From Verrucomicrobiaceae bacterium (lineage in GTDB: Bacteria; Verrucomicrobiota; Verrucomicrobiia; Verrucomicrobiales; Verrucomicrobiaceae): DNA of 64,000 nucleotides. The stretch covers positions 1-64,000 of the forward strand of contig JADJPW010000016.1 of assembly GCA_016713035.1 (NCBI GenBank), in the 5' to 3' direction. This document shows positions 53,135-62,636 of the stretch, in pieces. Each line of letters begins with the position of its first letter. Position 1 is the first letter of the stretch. The notes beneath the pieces are model-generated. The model saw nothing but the letters and a program-made list of their open reading frames with translations, ran no database searches and had not been told where the DNA came from. The translations under genes were made by a program, and so were the position numbers.

Positions 53135-55066
53135 TCAATGACCGAGAGTGCGAGGAATGACAAAGACCAATAGGTAGATGACTCCCAGTACACCACCACC
53201 GAGGAGGAAGGTGTAGCCTTGCAGATGTCCGGCGTGGAGCTGACGCGTGGCGGCTCCGATACGGGCAAAAAGCGCCGCAGGCAGCCTAGCGATGAGTCCA
53301 TCGACAAAAATACGCTCGATGCCGGTGACGATCCACGCCAGTCGATCCTGGAGCACACGGACGATGACGGCGTAGATCTCGTCGAAGTAGAATTTGTTGG
53401 CGAAAAGCTTCACCTTCACCGGATCGCTGTCTTTGCCACGGTAGAGGAGGACAGCCGAGCCGACTCCGACCACGAGGGCGATGATAGAGGCAGCGAGCAC
53501 AGTGGTGTGTGGTGGGACGTGCTCCGGCATCATGGCCTGAAGGAAATGGGCGATGGATTCCCAGGCGGAGAAAATGGACAGGATCGCCAGCAACACCAGT
53601 GGCAGCAGCATGATGACTGGCACCTCCGTGGCGTGGTGAGCGGACTCCGTGCGTGGCTTCCCGAGGAAGGCGACGATGAGCAGCCGTGTCATGTAGAAGG
53701 CCGTGAGCGTGGCTGTGATGGCGGCACCGTAGAAAAGGATTTTGCAGTCGCTATCATAGGCGGCACCGAGGATGGATTCCTTGCTAACGAAGCCGCTGAG
53801 TCCTGGCACGCCCATGAGCGCTGCGGTGCCGATGGCAAAGGTCCAAAAGGTAACGGGCATGTGCTTGCGCAAACCGCCCATTTTCCAGATGTCCTGCTCG
53901 TGGTGGCAGGCGTAGATCACGGCACCTGAACCGAGGAAGAGCATCGCCTTGAAAAACGCATGCGTGTAGAGGTGGAACATGGCCGGGTGGCCGGGATGTG
54001 CACCGTGCGGCGCATGTCCCGCCTGTGCGATGATGGCGACGGCTCCGACCGCCATGACCATGTAGCCGAGTTGACTGAGTGTGGAGTAGGCGAGCACCCG
54101 CTTGATGTCATTTTGCTGCGTAGCCATCAGCGCGGCGAGCAGGGCGGTGAAGCAGCCGATCCCGGCGATCACCTCCGCCGCCATAGGCGATGCGGTGACG
54201 ACAAAGCTCACTCGCACCATCATATAGACACCTGCGGCGACCATGGTGGCCGCGTGGATGAGCGCGGAGACGGGTGTGGGGCCCTCCATCGCGTCTGGCA
54301 GCCATACATGGAGGGGAAATTGGGCCGACTTGCCCACGCAGCCCATGAAGAGGCAGAGCGCGATCGCAGTGACGACTCCAGGGTTGCTTTTCGTTATATC
54401 AAAAAGCGGGCCGCCTTGGACGAAGGCGTCTTGGAGGTTGTCGAGGTTCAGATCGCCTTTGTTGAGCCCAAACAGGAGCAAAATGCCGATCATGAAGCCA
54501 AAGTCACCGATGCGGTTCACAAGGAAGGCTTTTTTGGAGGCTTCTGCGGCGCTGGCTTTTTCAAACCAGTGACCGATCAGCAAGTAGGAGCTGAGTCCTA
54601 CGAGTTCCCAGAAAATGAACATCATCACCAGATTGGCCGCCAGCACGATGCCCGTCATGCTGAACATGAAGAGGGACAGCGCTCCGAAGAAGCGCGGCTT
54701 GGCCTCATCGTCCTTCATGTAGCCGAGGCTGAAAATGTGCACCAGCATGCCGATGAAGGTCACGATGAACATCATGCCACGGCTTTGACCGTCGATCATG
54801 GCCTCGATCCCGGCGCTGAAGCCAGGGATGTCGATGAAATTCAAAAGCGGCACGACGGGGGCATCCGCTCCATCTGTGGCCAGCAGTGTGACGCTAGCGA
54901 AGAGGCAAACCACCGACGAGCCGACCGAGATGAGCACGCTGGCGTTTTTCAGTGCCTTGTGGCCGAGCAGGATGACCAGCGCGGATAAAAAGGGCAGCAA
55001 CAGCAGGAGCGTGGGGATGAATTGGCCTTGAGGCTGAGAATCAGTGACGGCGGCGAGGATTGGCAT
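53135..55066 (-). CDS. nuoL: NADH-quinone oxidoreductase subunit L
   Basis: 643 residues from the ATG at 55066; the frame is open to 55153 but that extension is Pro/Arg-rich and reaches into nuoK. About 16 membrane helices; the antiporter-like core shows 'LVGLSSYLLIGHWFEKASAAEA', 'GKSAQFPLHVWLPDAMEGPTPVSALIHAATMVAAG' type blocks (proton channel with conserved Lys and His residues) and a long C-terminal lateral helix. Last gene of the local nuoJKL set; nuoM and nuoN do not follow. Confidence 0.95.
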   Translation of the reverse strand: MPILAAVTDSQPQGQFIPTLLLLLPFLSALVILLGHKALKNASVLISVGSSVVCLFASVTLLATDGADAPVVPLLNFIDIPGFSAGIEAMIDGQSRGMMFIVTFIGMLVHIFSLGYMKDDEAKPRFFGALSLFMFSMTGIVLAANLVMMFIFWELVGLSSYLLIGHWFEKASAAEASKKAFLVNRIGDFGFMIGILLLFGLNKGDLNLDNLQDAFVQGGPLFDITKSNPGVVTAIALCLFMGCVGKSAQFPLHVWLPDAMEGPTPVSALIHAATMVAAGVYMMVRVSFVVTASPMAAEVIAGIGCFTALLAALMATQQNDIKRVLAYSTLSQLGYMVMAVGAVAIIAQAGHAPHGAHPGHPAMFHLYTHAFFKAMLFLGSGAVIYACHHEQDIWKMGGLRKHMPVTFWTFAIGTAALMGVPGLSGFVSKESILGAAYDSDCKILFYGAAITATLTAFYMTRLLIVAFLGKPRTESAHHATEVPVIMLLPLVLLAILSIFSAWESIAHFLQAMMPEHVPPHTTVLAASIIALVVGVGSAVLLYRGKDSDPVKVKLFANKFYFDEIYAVIVRVLQDRLAWIVTGIERIFVDGLIARLPAALFARIGAATRQLHAGHLQGYTFLLGGGVLGVIYLLVFVIPRTLGH

Positions 55067-55103
55067 GGGCGGCGGGCGGGGTTCGGGCGGCGGCGTTTCG
55101 AGA

Positions 55104-55421
55104 TCAGCCCTGGAGCTTGGTGATGGCCTCGGTGTCCACGCTTTGCTTCGCACGGAAGAGCGCGACGATGATGGCGAGGCCTACGGCCACCTCTGCGGCG
55201 GCGACGGTGATGGTGAAAAAGACGAGCGACTGCGCGGTGTAGTCTGGCAGACCATGCACGAGGTGAAAGCGGCTAAAGCCCACCAGCGCCAAGTTCGCGG
55301 CACTGAGCATCATCTCCAGGCACATGTAGATGATGAGGATGTTCCGCCGGGCGATCACTCCGGCGAGGCCGAGTGAGAATAGCAGTCCACTGACGACGAG
55401 ATAGTGACCTAGCGTGATCAT
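55104..55421 (-). CDS. nuoK: NADH-quinone oxidoreductase subunit K
   Basis: 105 residues, three membrane helices. 'LGLAGVIARRNILIIYMCLE' and 'MMLSAANLALVGFSRF' match NuoK, including the two buried Glu residues needed for proton transfer. The ATG overlaps the nuoJ stop by 4 bases. Normal length. Confidence 0.95.
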   Translation of the reverse strand: MITLGHYLVVSGLLFSLGLAGVIARRNILIIYMCLEMMLSAANLALVGFSRFHLVHGLPDYTAQSLVFFTITVAAAEVAVGLAIIVALFRAKQSVDTEAITKLQG

Positions 55422-56008
55422 GCGGCACCTCCTGGATTCTTTTCGCGTTTACTCAGGACCACCACGCCCACCGTGCCGACGAGCAGCAGCAGGCCCACGA
55501 CCTGGAGATGGAAGCCATATTGGTCAAAGAGCGTGAAACCGATCATTTTCGTATCCGGCAGCATCCCTGCATCCAGGTCTCTGGCGATGGTGGGCAGCTT
55601 GGCTGCTGCGCCGAGGGTCGATTTCGCCTCTGCAAAGGCTAGCGGGGTGTTTTCTGGTGATTTGTCCGCGATTTTCGCGTGACCGACCACGCTCGTGATT
55701 TGCAGGGCTAGCAGGGCAGCCAGCATCGCGCCCGTAGCGATGGCGATCATGTTCTTGGACTTGCCCTCCTCTGCCTTGATGTCCAGGAGCATGATGATGA
55801 AGAGGAAGAGCACCATCACCGCCCCCGCATAGACCAGCACCTGGATGGTACCGATGAAATAAGCGTCTAAGCTGATGAACAGTGCGGCTAGACCGACAAA
55901 GCATGAGGCCAGCGACAGAGCGCTGGTGACCGGATTCCGCGCCGTGACTACCATGAGCCCAAAGCCCAGGGTGATGGCGGCGAGGAGGTAAAATAAAAGC
56001 GGAGGCAT
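55418..56008 (-). CDS. nuoJ: NADH-quinone oxidoreductase subunit J
   Basis: 196 residues from the ATG at 56008. The frame is open to 56320, but that part is basic, Ser-rich and unlike NuoJ, so the inner ATG is chosen. Helices 1-5 include 'FYLLAAITLGFGLMVV', 'SCFVGLAALFISLDAYFIG' and 'IQVLVYAGAVMVLFLFIIML', typical of NuoJ/ND6. A loop of about 55 residues ('KIADKSPENTPLAFAEAKS') before the last helix is typical of longer bacterial NuoJ. First gene of nuoJKL; nuoI is not upstream in this window. Confidence 0.9.
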   Translation of the reverse strand: MPPLLFYLLAAITLGFGLMVVTARNPVTSALSLASCFVGLAALFISLDAYFIGTIQVLVYAGAVMVLFLFIIMLLDIKAEEGKSKNMIAIATGAMLAALLALQITSVVGHAKIADKSPENTPLAFAEAKSTLGAAAKLPTIARDLDAGMLPDTKMIGFTLFDQYGFHLQVVGLLLLVGTVGVVVLSKREKNPGGAA

Positions 56009-56222
56009 GCGCAGAGAATGACGAAATCCGAGTCCAAAAGGGTGCCTGGCTGCCACGAAGCAAACCAGTGCCCAAAAACACAGGGAGAGGCCGATGATGC
56101 GAGCGAGGGCGGGAGGCGGCAACCCGATTTTGTGAAAAGTTTCACAAAGGGGGCTTTCGAATGAGCTAGAGGAGGGCGGATCAGCGCAATGTCGCCTCGC
56201 AGACCCCCGTTTCAGCAGTGCC

Positions 56223-58130
56223 ATGACCCGCTTTGTCTCCCTTTTCTTTCTCGGTGTTCTCTGTCTCCCGCTCCAGGCTGCCTCGCGGCCGAATGTCGTC
56301 CTCTTCCTGGTCGATGACATGGGCTGGATGGACAGTGGCGTGTATGGATCGAAATACTACGAGACACCGCAGATCGACCGCTTTGCCACACGGGCCATGC
56401 GCTTCACCAGTGCCTACTCGCAGCCACTCTGCTCCCCCACCCGTGCCTCCCTGCTCACCGGGCAGTACACCGCACGGCACGGCATTACGAGTGCTACGGG
56501 CCACCAGCCGCCACAGGCTCCGGGGCATGTCTTTTTGCCCGCGTCTGCCCCGGCCACAGCCCCTATGCTCACCCCAGAGAGCAAAAACTACCTCGAGCCA
56601 GCACAGATCACGCTAGCAGAGGCCTTGCAGCAAAATGGCTACCGCACGGCCCACATCGGCAAGTGGCACCTCGGCCTCACCCAGCCACATTGGCCAGAGC
56701 AGCAGGGCTTTGATGTCGCCTTCCACGGCCATCCTGATCCGGGGCCGCCGGGGAATTACTTCTCCCCCTACGGCGTGCTGGCAGACGGGAAACCCGGCGG
56801 CAAAACCAAGGTCGGCACTATCACCGATGGCCCTACGGGCGAGTACATCGTCGATCGCCAAGCCGCCGAGGCAGAGAAATTCATCACCGCGAACAAAAGT
56901 GGTCCCTTTTTTCTCAATCTCTGGTGCTACGGCGTCCACGGTCCCTGGGGGCATAAGGAGGCATACACGCAGACCTTCCTCAGCAAAAAGGACCCTACTG
57001 GCCGCCAGGGGAACCCGATCATGGCCTCCATGCTGCGCAGTGTGGACGAGTGCTTTGGCCGCATCCTCACCAGCCTGGAGGAAAATGGCCTCGCAGACCA
57101 CACTCTGATCATCTTCACCTCCGACAACGGCGGCAATGCACATAGCAACATCTCCTCCACCGGCAAAAAATCTGCCAACGCCGACTGGATCAAGTGGGCA
57201 GGCAATCAGCCTCCCACCCAGAACACTCCGCTGCGGGATGGCAAAGGCACCCTCTATGAAGGAGGCACCCGCGTGCCGCTCATGTGGGCCTGGGCCGGGA
57301 AAATCGCCCCCGGCACCACCTCGGACGCCATCGTCGGCCCGATCGACGTCTATCCCACCATCCTGGACCTCCTCGGCCTCGCGAAGCCAGCCGCGCAGCA
57401 CTTTGATGGCATCAGCTACGCGAAGGTGCTGCGAGGCGAGGGCTCACTCGACCGTGAGGCCTACTTCAATTACCACCCACATGCCGGCGCAAACCGCGCT
57501 GGCGGTGTATCCGTGCGCAGCGGCCACTTCAAGCTGCTGCGCTGGTTTGGCAATCCTGCCACCCATGAGCTCTACGACCTGGAAAATGACCTCAGCGAGG
57601 CCCACGACCTCTCCGCCGAGCAGCCAGACCGCGTGAAGCAACTCAGCACCCTCATCGACACCTTCCTGCAAGACACCGCCGCCACCTATCCGCGCCCCAA
57701 TCCCGCCTACAAGCCCCTCGCCGCCAAAACACCCGCCCAGAGCACCGACCCGCTCGCAGGCTGGAAAGAGCGTCAATGCAAAGCGACGATCTCCGACGGC
57801 ATTCTGAGCCTCAAAGGCACCGCAAAGCCAGGAACCGCCTTTTTAGGCCATGGCATGGCAAAAATGAACGCCCCAGCCACCATCAAGCTACGAGTCCGCA
57901 GCGCCACCGGCGGCGCAGGAAAAATCGAGAGCTACCCCCACGGCTCCGCAGATCCCAATGGCCTCACCACCGTGCCCTTTGCGGTCAAAGCCGGCGATTG
58001 GCAGGAATTGAGCATCGATCTGACCACCCAGGCAGCACTGGGCACACTTCGTCTCTATTTGCCAGATAGCGACATCGACCGCATCGAAGTCGCTCCCGCG
58101 AAGGGCAAAGCGATGAGCTGGGATTTTTGA
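56223..58130 (+). CDS. Secreted arylsulfatase A-like sulfatase with C-terminal beta domain
   Basis: 635 residues. Signal peptide 1-20 ('FLGVLCLPLQAAS'), metal-binding 'RPNVVLFLVDDMGWMD', formylglycine motif C70-S-P-T-R, then 'GKWHLG' and 'TLIIFTSDNGG'. The last about 120 residues (after 'DPLAGWKERQC') form an extra beta-sandwich-like part that may bind carbohydrate. Divergent from nuoJ across 214 bases. Together with the other sulfatase at 23.4 kb it supports a lifestyle of degrading sulfated polysaccharide. Confidence 0.88.
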   Translation: MTRFVSLFFLGVLCLPLQAASRPNVVLFLVDDMGWMDSGVYGSKYYETPQIDRFATRAMRFTSAYSQPLCSPTRASLLTGQYTARHGITSATGHQPPQAPGHVFLPASAPATAPMLTPESKNYLEPAQITLAEALQQNGYRTAHIGKWHLGLTQPHWPEQQGFDVAFHGHPDPGPPGNYFSPYGVLADGKPGGKTKVGTITDGPTGEYIVDRQAAEAEKFITANKSGPFFLNLWCYGVHGPWGHKEAYTQTFLSKKDPTGRQGNPIMASMLRSVDECFGRILTSLEENGLADHTLIIFTSDNGGNAHSNISSTGKKSANADWIKWAGNQPPTQNTPLRDGKGTLYEGGTRVPLMWAWAGKIAPGTTSDAIVGPIDVYPTILDLLGLAKPAAQHFDGISYAKVLRGEGSLDREAYFNYHPHAGANRAGGVSVRSGHFKLLRWFGNPATHELYDLENDLSEAHDLSAEQPDRVKQLSTLIDTFLQDTAATYPRPNPAYKPLAAKTPAQSTDPLAGWKERQCKATISDGILSLKGTAKPGTAFLGHGMAKMNAPATIKLRVRSATGGAGKIESYPHGSADPNGLTTVPFAVKAGDWQELSIDLTTQAALGTLRLYLPDSDIDRIEVAPAKGKAMSWDF

Positions 58131-58211
58131 TGCGTTTCCCACCTCCGCCGCACACGGCGCATGGAAGTTCGCACTCGATTTTTCGCCAAAAACGGCCACC
58201 TCATCGCCGTC

Positions 58212-59390
58212 ATGAAAAAACTGCCGCTGCTCGCCCTCGCTCTCACAGCCACACTCCACGCCGCTGACTGGCCGAAATGGCGCGGCCCAGCCCGCGATGG
58301 CATCTCCACGGAAAAACTCACCGGCGCCGAGGTGAAGAAGCTCTGGACCGCGCAGATCGGCATCGGCTTTGCCGCCTGCACCATCGCAGAGGGCCGCGTC
58401 TTCACCACTGGTCACACCGATGGCAAGGACACCGTTTTTTGCTTTGATGCAGCAGATGGCAAACTCGTGTGGAAGCACTCCTACACCGCCGAATTGGGTG
58501 ATAAATACTACGAAGGCGGCACCTCCGCTGGCCCCACTCTCGATGCCGGCAAAGCCTACCATCTCAGCCGCTGGGGCGACCTGATCAGCTACGAGGCCGC
58601 CACCGGAAAAATCCTCTGGCAAAAAAACATCCTCGAAGAAACCGAAGCCGAAATCCCCGAATGGGGCTTCAGCGGCTCCGTGCTCGTCACGGGCGATCAC
58701 TTGATCCTCAACATCGGCAAAAACGGTGCCGCATTCGACAAAACCACCGGCAAGCTCATCTGGAAATCCGAAGCTGACACCGCCGGTTACAGCACCCCGC
58801 ACCCCATCACCGTAAATGGCAAATCGCAGATCGTCCTGAGCACCCGCCGCGCCTACAAAGGCATCGACCCCAGCAACGGCAGCGTGCTCTGGGAGCACAC
58901 CTGGAACACCAGCTACGGCGTGAACGCCGCCGATCCCATCCTCAGCGGCACCCAGCTCTTCATCTCCTCCGGCTACAACAAAGGCTGTGCCCTGCTCGAT
59001 CTATCCAGTGCCGAGCCCAAAGAAATCTGGCGCAGCCGCATCATGCGCAATCAATTCAACTCCAGCGTGCTCATCGACGGCCATCTCTACGGGAGCGACG
59101 GCGATGAGAACAAAGAAGCAGCCCTCAAGTGCATCGACTTCGCCACCGGCACCGAAAAATGGACCGAGCCCAGCACCGGCTTCTGCTCCCTCACCGCCGC
59201 CGATGGCAAACTCATCATCCTCACCGCGAAAGGCGAACTCATCATCGCCAAAGCCAGCGCCACCCAATTCGAGCCCATCTCCCGCACCCCCGTCCTCACC
59301 GGACGCTGCTGGACCGTCCCCGTCCTCTCCCACGGCCGCCTCTACCTCCGCAACGCCGCCGGCGAAATGGCCTGCTTTGAAGTGAAGTAA
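58212..59390 (+). CDS. Secreted PQQ-like beta-propeller protein
   Basis: 392 residues from the ATG at 58212, chosen because a signal peptide follows ('MKKLPLLALALTATLHAAD'); the frame is open to 58161. The start 'DWPKWRGPARDGIST' and repeats such as 'AADGKLVWKHSYT', 'AATGKILWQKN', 'KTTGKLIWKSE' and 'PSNGSVLWEHTW' are PQQ-like propeller blades. These PVC proteins (outer membrane assembly BamB-like fold) often lack the dehydrogenase cofactor site; function is uncertain. 81 bases after the sulfatase on the same strand. Confidence 0.85.
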   Translation: MKKLPLLALALTATLHAADWPKWRGPARDGISTEKLTGAEVKKLWTAQIGIGFAACTIAEGRVFTTGHTDGKDTVFCFDAADGKLVWKHSYTAELGDKYYEGGTSAGPTLDAGKAYHLSRWGDLISYEAATGKILWQKNILEETEAEIPEWGFSGSVLVTGDHLILNIGKNGAAFDKTTGKLIWKSEADTAGYSTPHPITVNGKSQIVLSTRRAYKGIDPSNGSVLWEHTWNTSYGVNAADPILSGTQLFISSGYNKGCALLDLSSAEPKEIWRSRIMRNQFNSSVLIDGHLYGSDGDENKEAALKCIDFATGTEKWTEPSTGFCSLTAADGKLIILTAKGELIIAKASATQFEPISRTPVLTGRCWTVPVLSHGRLYLRNAAGEMACFEVK

Positions 59391-59413
59391 TCTCGTGTGA
59401 GCAAATGACGCCT

Positions 59414-60814
59414 TCACAGCCCCGCGCTGCCGTAGCCGTGGCCGCGGGAGCAGAGGCGGTGGAGGTGGCTGAAGACCTCGTGCGCGGCGACGGTGCCGCT
59501 TTTCGGCAGGGCATCGAAGTCGCCGATGAGTAGCGGCCAGTCATTGAAGTCAGCGGGGAGTCGGCCGTGGCTGCCTTTGACTAGCGTGGCATCGAGCGGG
59601 ATGACATCCATGAGCATGCGCATGCCGCACATTTTTTTCAGCAGCTTGCCAGCGATCTTGAGCTTGGGGAAGCGCAGCTGCGGATCGAGCAGCAGCTCGG
59701 CGGGGTCGTAGCCGCACTTCCGATGAATATCGACGCAGCGGGCAAAGTCGGGCGCTTTGGCATCATCCTGCCAATAGTAGTAGGTGAACCAACTGCGCTC
59801 ATCGGCGATGGCGATGAGATCGCCGCTGCGCTCGTGATTGAGGCCTGCGAGATGCTTTTCCATCTTCCCGAGCACTTGCGCCACGCCGGGTGTGGCCTCT
59901 AGCGCAGCACGCACGTCATTGAGGATGCTAGGATCATTCACATACACATGAGCGAGCTGGTGATCCGCGATGGCGAGGGCTTTGCAGCCGCCTTCATCCA
60001 GTGTCTCTAGGCCGAGCTCGTCTTTGATGCTCAGCCAGCCTTTGTCACGAAAGACGCGGTTCAGATGCACGGGCTGGGTGACGTCGGTGATGCCGTATTC
60101 ACTGAGGATGACGACCTGGATGTTCCGTTTTTCATAAAAGCGGATGAGGTCGCCGACGACGCGGTCGATGTCCCGCAGGTCGCCGCTGATTTTCGTCATG
60201 TCGAGGCCGTGGCGTTGCAGATTGTAGTCCAGATGCGGCAGATAGACGAGGCTGAGGCTGGGCCAGTGCTTTTCCTCGATCCACTTCGCGCTCTCAGCGA
60301 TCCAGATGCTGCTCTTGATGTCGCTACCAGGGCCCCAGAAGCTGCGGAAGGGGAAAGGGCCGAGGTCTTTTTTGATCCGCTCACGCAGCGGCATGGGCTG
60401 GGAGTGGATGTCGAAGACCTTTCGCCCATCCGCCGGATAAAGCGGGCGCGGTGTGATGGCGATGTCGGCGGTGGAGTGCATGTTGAACCACCAAAAGAGC
60501 TTGGCGCAGGTGAACTCTGGCTCCACGCGGCGGAGGGACTCCCAGAGCTTCTCTCCATGCATGAGCTGCTCTGGCTGCTTCCAAAAGCGGTGCTCGGCAT
60601 AATCGCGATCATACCAGCCATTGGCCACGATGCCGTGGTCACGCGGTAGTTTGCCAGTCAGGTAAGTCGCCTGTGCGGTGCAAGTGACCGCAGGTGTGAC
60701 GGGCTCGATGAGCGCGATGCGATTCCGCTCTAAAAAAGCGCGAATTTCCGGCATTTGAGCACCGATGAGCCTGCTGGTGAGGCCTACGACGTTCAGGATG
60801 GCGGTGCGTTGCAT
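59414..60814 (-). CDS. Type I phosphodiesterase/nucleotide pyrophosphatase family protein
   Basis: 466 residues. N-terminal 'TAILNVVGLTSRLIG' and 'PAVTCTAQATYLTG' with the Thr nucleophile of this alkaline-phosphatase superfamily; metal residues in 'LVYLPHLDYNLQRHG' and 'VVILSEYGITDV' (a variant of the usual SDHG), and 'VKGSHGRLP' near the C-terminus. No signal peptide, so it is probably cytosolic. Substrate unknown; related enzymes cleave nucleotide or sugar-phosphate diesters. Convergent with the propeller gene, divergent from the channel gene. Confidence 0.82.
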   Translation of the reverse strand: MQRTAILNVVGLTSRLIGAQMPEIRAFLERNRIALIEPVTPAVTCTAQATYLTGKLPRDHGIVANGWYDRDYAEHRFWKQPEQLMHGEKLWESLRRVEPEFTCAKLFWWFNMHSTADIAITPRPLYPADGRKVFDIHSQPMPLRERIKKDLGPFPFRSFWGPGSDIKSSIWIAESAKWIEEKHWPSLSLVYLPHLDYNLQRHGLDMTKISGDLRDIDRVVGDLIRFYEKRNIQVVILSEYGITDVTQPVHLNRVFRDKGWLSIKDELGLETLDEGGCKALAIADHQLAHVYVNDPSILNDVRAALEATPGVAQVLGKMEKHLAGLNHERSGDLIAIADERSWFTYYYWQDDAKAPDFARCVDIHRKCGYDPAELLLDPQLRFPKLKIAGKLLKKMCGMRMLMDVIPLDATLVKGSHGRLPADFNDWPLLIGDFDALPKSGTVAAHEVFSHLHRLCSRGHGYGSAGL

Positions 60815-60917
60815 GTGTGGGGGGAGAGTTCTGGCGGGCGATTATCCCGCGCTGGAGGAGAACTGCAAACAGGGAACCATTGACGAACTCTCCATCGTGG
60901 TGAATCCGCATCCCATC

Positions 60918-61526
60918 ATGCCAGAGTGGATCGAATACCTTGCTGTGGCCGTCTGTGCGGTGTCTGCCGTGCTCGCGGCTGAGGGGCGTGGCATCGACTT
61001 GCTCGGTGTACTGGTGCTGGCGCTGGTGACGGCGGTGGGCGGCGGCACGGTGAGGGATTTATGCCTGGGTGTCTCGCCAGTTTTCTGGATCGGGCGGCCA
61101 GATCTGGTGTGGATGGCGCTCACGGCTGCGGCGGTGACTTTTGTGGCGGCGCGGTTCGTGCATCTGCCAGAGCGGATGCTGGATGTGGCGGATGCTTTCG
61201 GCCTAGCGCTCTTCGGTATCGCAGGCACGGAGAAGGCACTGCAATACGGCACATCGGGCATCGTGGCGGTGCTGCTCGGTGTGGTGACGGGCGTGGCTGG
61301 TGGGATTTTGCGTGATGTGCTGCGGCGTGAGATCCCGTGGGTCTTCCGCCAGGAGGTGAATCTGTATGCGACGGCGGTGGTGGCCGGTGCAGCCGTTTAT
61401 TTGCTGCTGCTGGAGTGGGCTCCGCAGTCCAGCATGCCACGCTATGCGGGTATGAGCGTGATTTTGCTGCTGCGACTGGCCGCGATGCGCTGGGGGCTGC
61501 GCTTGCCAGCCTTTGTGCGGAAATAA
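60918..61526 (+). CDS. TRIC-type cation channel family protein (UPF0126)
   Basis: 202 residues from the ATG at 60918; the longer open frame from 60765 runs antisense through the phosphodiesterase gene's start and has no family character. Seven short helices, with the two internal repeats marked 'VTAVGGGTVRDLCLG' and 'VTGVAGGILRDVLRREIP'. Bacterial members form trimeric intracellular-type cation (K+) channels. No partner in the neighbourhood. Confidence 0.85.
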   Translation: MPEWIEYLAVAVCAVSAVLAAEGRGIDLLGVLVLALVTAVGGGTVRDLCLGVSPVFWIGRPDLVWMALTAAAVTFVAARFVHLPERMLDVADAFGLALFGIAGTEKALQYGTSGIVAVLLGVVTGVAGGILRDVLRREIPWVFRQEVNLYATAVVAGAAVYLLLLEWAPQSSMPRYAGMSVILLLRLAAMRWGLRLPAFVRK

Positions 61527-61531
61527 TGACC

Positions 61532-62563
61532 TCAACCTGCGGTGACGCAGATTTCACGGCGATTCGCTGCGAGCTGGGTGGCGTGCACTGGCGCGGGGGC
61601 AAAGCCACGAATGAATTTCAGATACTCATCCATGCGGCGCTCGTGCGCATCGGAGTTCATTTTCAGCGTGAGGATGAGTCGCTGCGCCCGCAGAGCAGCC
61701 TGGAGTCGTGCGACATGCGGCAGCACCTCCGGCGGGGCTAAATTGATGTCGCAGAGTATGAGATCGACATGTGCGGGCAGTTTCTCGATGTCTAGGCGAG
61801 CCAGTGGCACGCGGAGCTGGCGGAAGCCGCCGCTATCATGCCGCAGCACGGATTCATCCATGTCCCCCGTGTCCACACCGAGCACACGCACTCCGCGATC
61901 CAGCAATGCGAGCGATGCACCACCTGGCGCACAGCCTAGATCGAGTGCGGTAAGGCCACGCAACTCCTCTGCATCCCATCCGCGCCAGGCCAGCGCCTGC
62001 TCCAGCTTCAGCCACGCACGCGATGGTGCATGCGCAGGCAGCACGAGGCGCGGCAACTGCGTGCTCAAACCTACACGATGGCTGTGGAGGCCTGCGAAGA
62101 GCGGCTTTGCCCCACTGGCATCCACCAGCACACTCAGCACGGCATCTCCGGCCTGGGGTGCATTTATTAAAGTGAGGCCCGCTGCGCTCACAGCAGCATG
62201 CAGGGCTGTCTGCACGGCTTCGGGGCCGCTCCAGTCGATCACGCCATCTTCTGAAATCTCACGCGGGGCGACCTCGATGGCGATTTCGCGGAGATTTTGC
62301 TCCTGGAGCTTCTGCGCGAGCTCCGTCACGCTGGCGAAGGAGCCGATCGAAAAGCCACTCACCCGCGCCAGAGGTGATCCGAGCTCAAAGCTGGCCGGAA
62401 GCGCCTCTTTTGACTTCCAGGTGATGAGTTGTGGCCGCATGAAGGCCGGCGTGAGCTGCCCAGCATGTCGGCGTGCCACATCTGCCTTCAGCGCTGCTTC
62501 AGATCCCGCACGGCACGCGGCAAAGACAAAAGGAGAGACGGGGAGACTGGATGGGGAGGGCAT
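61532..62563 (-). CDS. RlmM-like FtsJ-family rRNA 2'-O-methyltransferase
   Basis: 343 residues. An N-terminal about 170-residue region has THUMP-like character; the C-terminal FtsJ/RrmJ domain starts 'SRAWLKLEQALAW' (181-193) and has the SAM motif 'ALDLGCAPGGAS' (206-217), then 'VLGVDTGDMD' and 'VDLILCDINLAP'. The arrangement matches RlmM (YgdE), which methylates C2498 of 23S rRNA in E. coli, but the low similarity to that enzyme makes the target uncertain. Confidence 0.75.
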   Translation of the reverse strand: MPSPSSLPVSPFVFAACRAGSEAALKADVARRHAGQLTPAFMRPQLITWKSKEALPASFELGSPLARVSGFSIGSFASVTELAQKLQEQNLREIAIEVAPREISEDGVIDWSGPEAVQTALHAAVSAAGLTLINAPQAGDAVLSVLVDASGAKPLFAGLHSHRVGLSTQLPRLVLPAHAPSRAWLKLEQALAWRGWDAEELRGLTALDLGCAPGGASLALLDRGVRVLGVDTGDMDESVLRHDSGGFRQLRVPLARLDIEKLPAHVDLILCDINLAPPEVLPHVARLQAALRAQRLILTLKMNSDAHERRMDEYLKFIRGFAPAPVHATQLAANRREICVTAG

Positions 62564-62636
62564 GAAGAAAGTGATGACTCATTCCTTCCCCGCTGAGGGC
62601 AGAGTGCAACTAGGCAATCCATGAAACCCACCGCGA

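Noticed and set aside
56009..56320. N-terminal extension of NuoJ
   Set aside because: Basic, Ser-rich sequence unlike NuoJ and overlapping the divergent sulfatase start.
60765..60917. N-terminal extension of the TRIC-type protein
   Set aside because: Antisense to the phosphodiesterase N-terminus and without family character; first membrane helix starts after the ATG at 60918.
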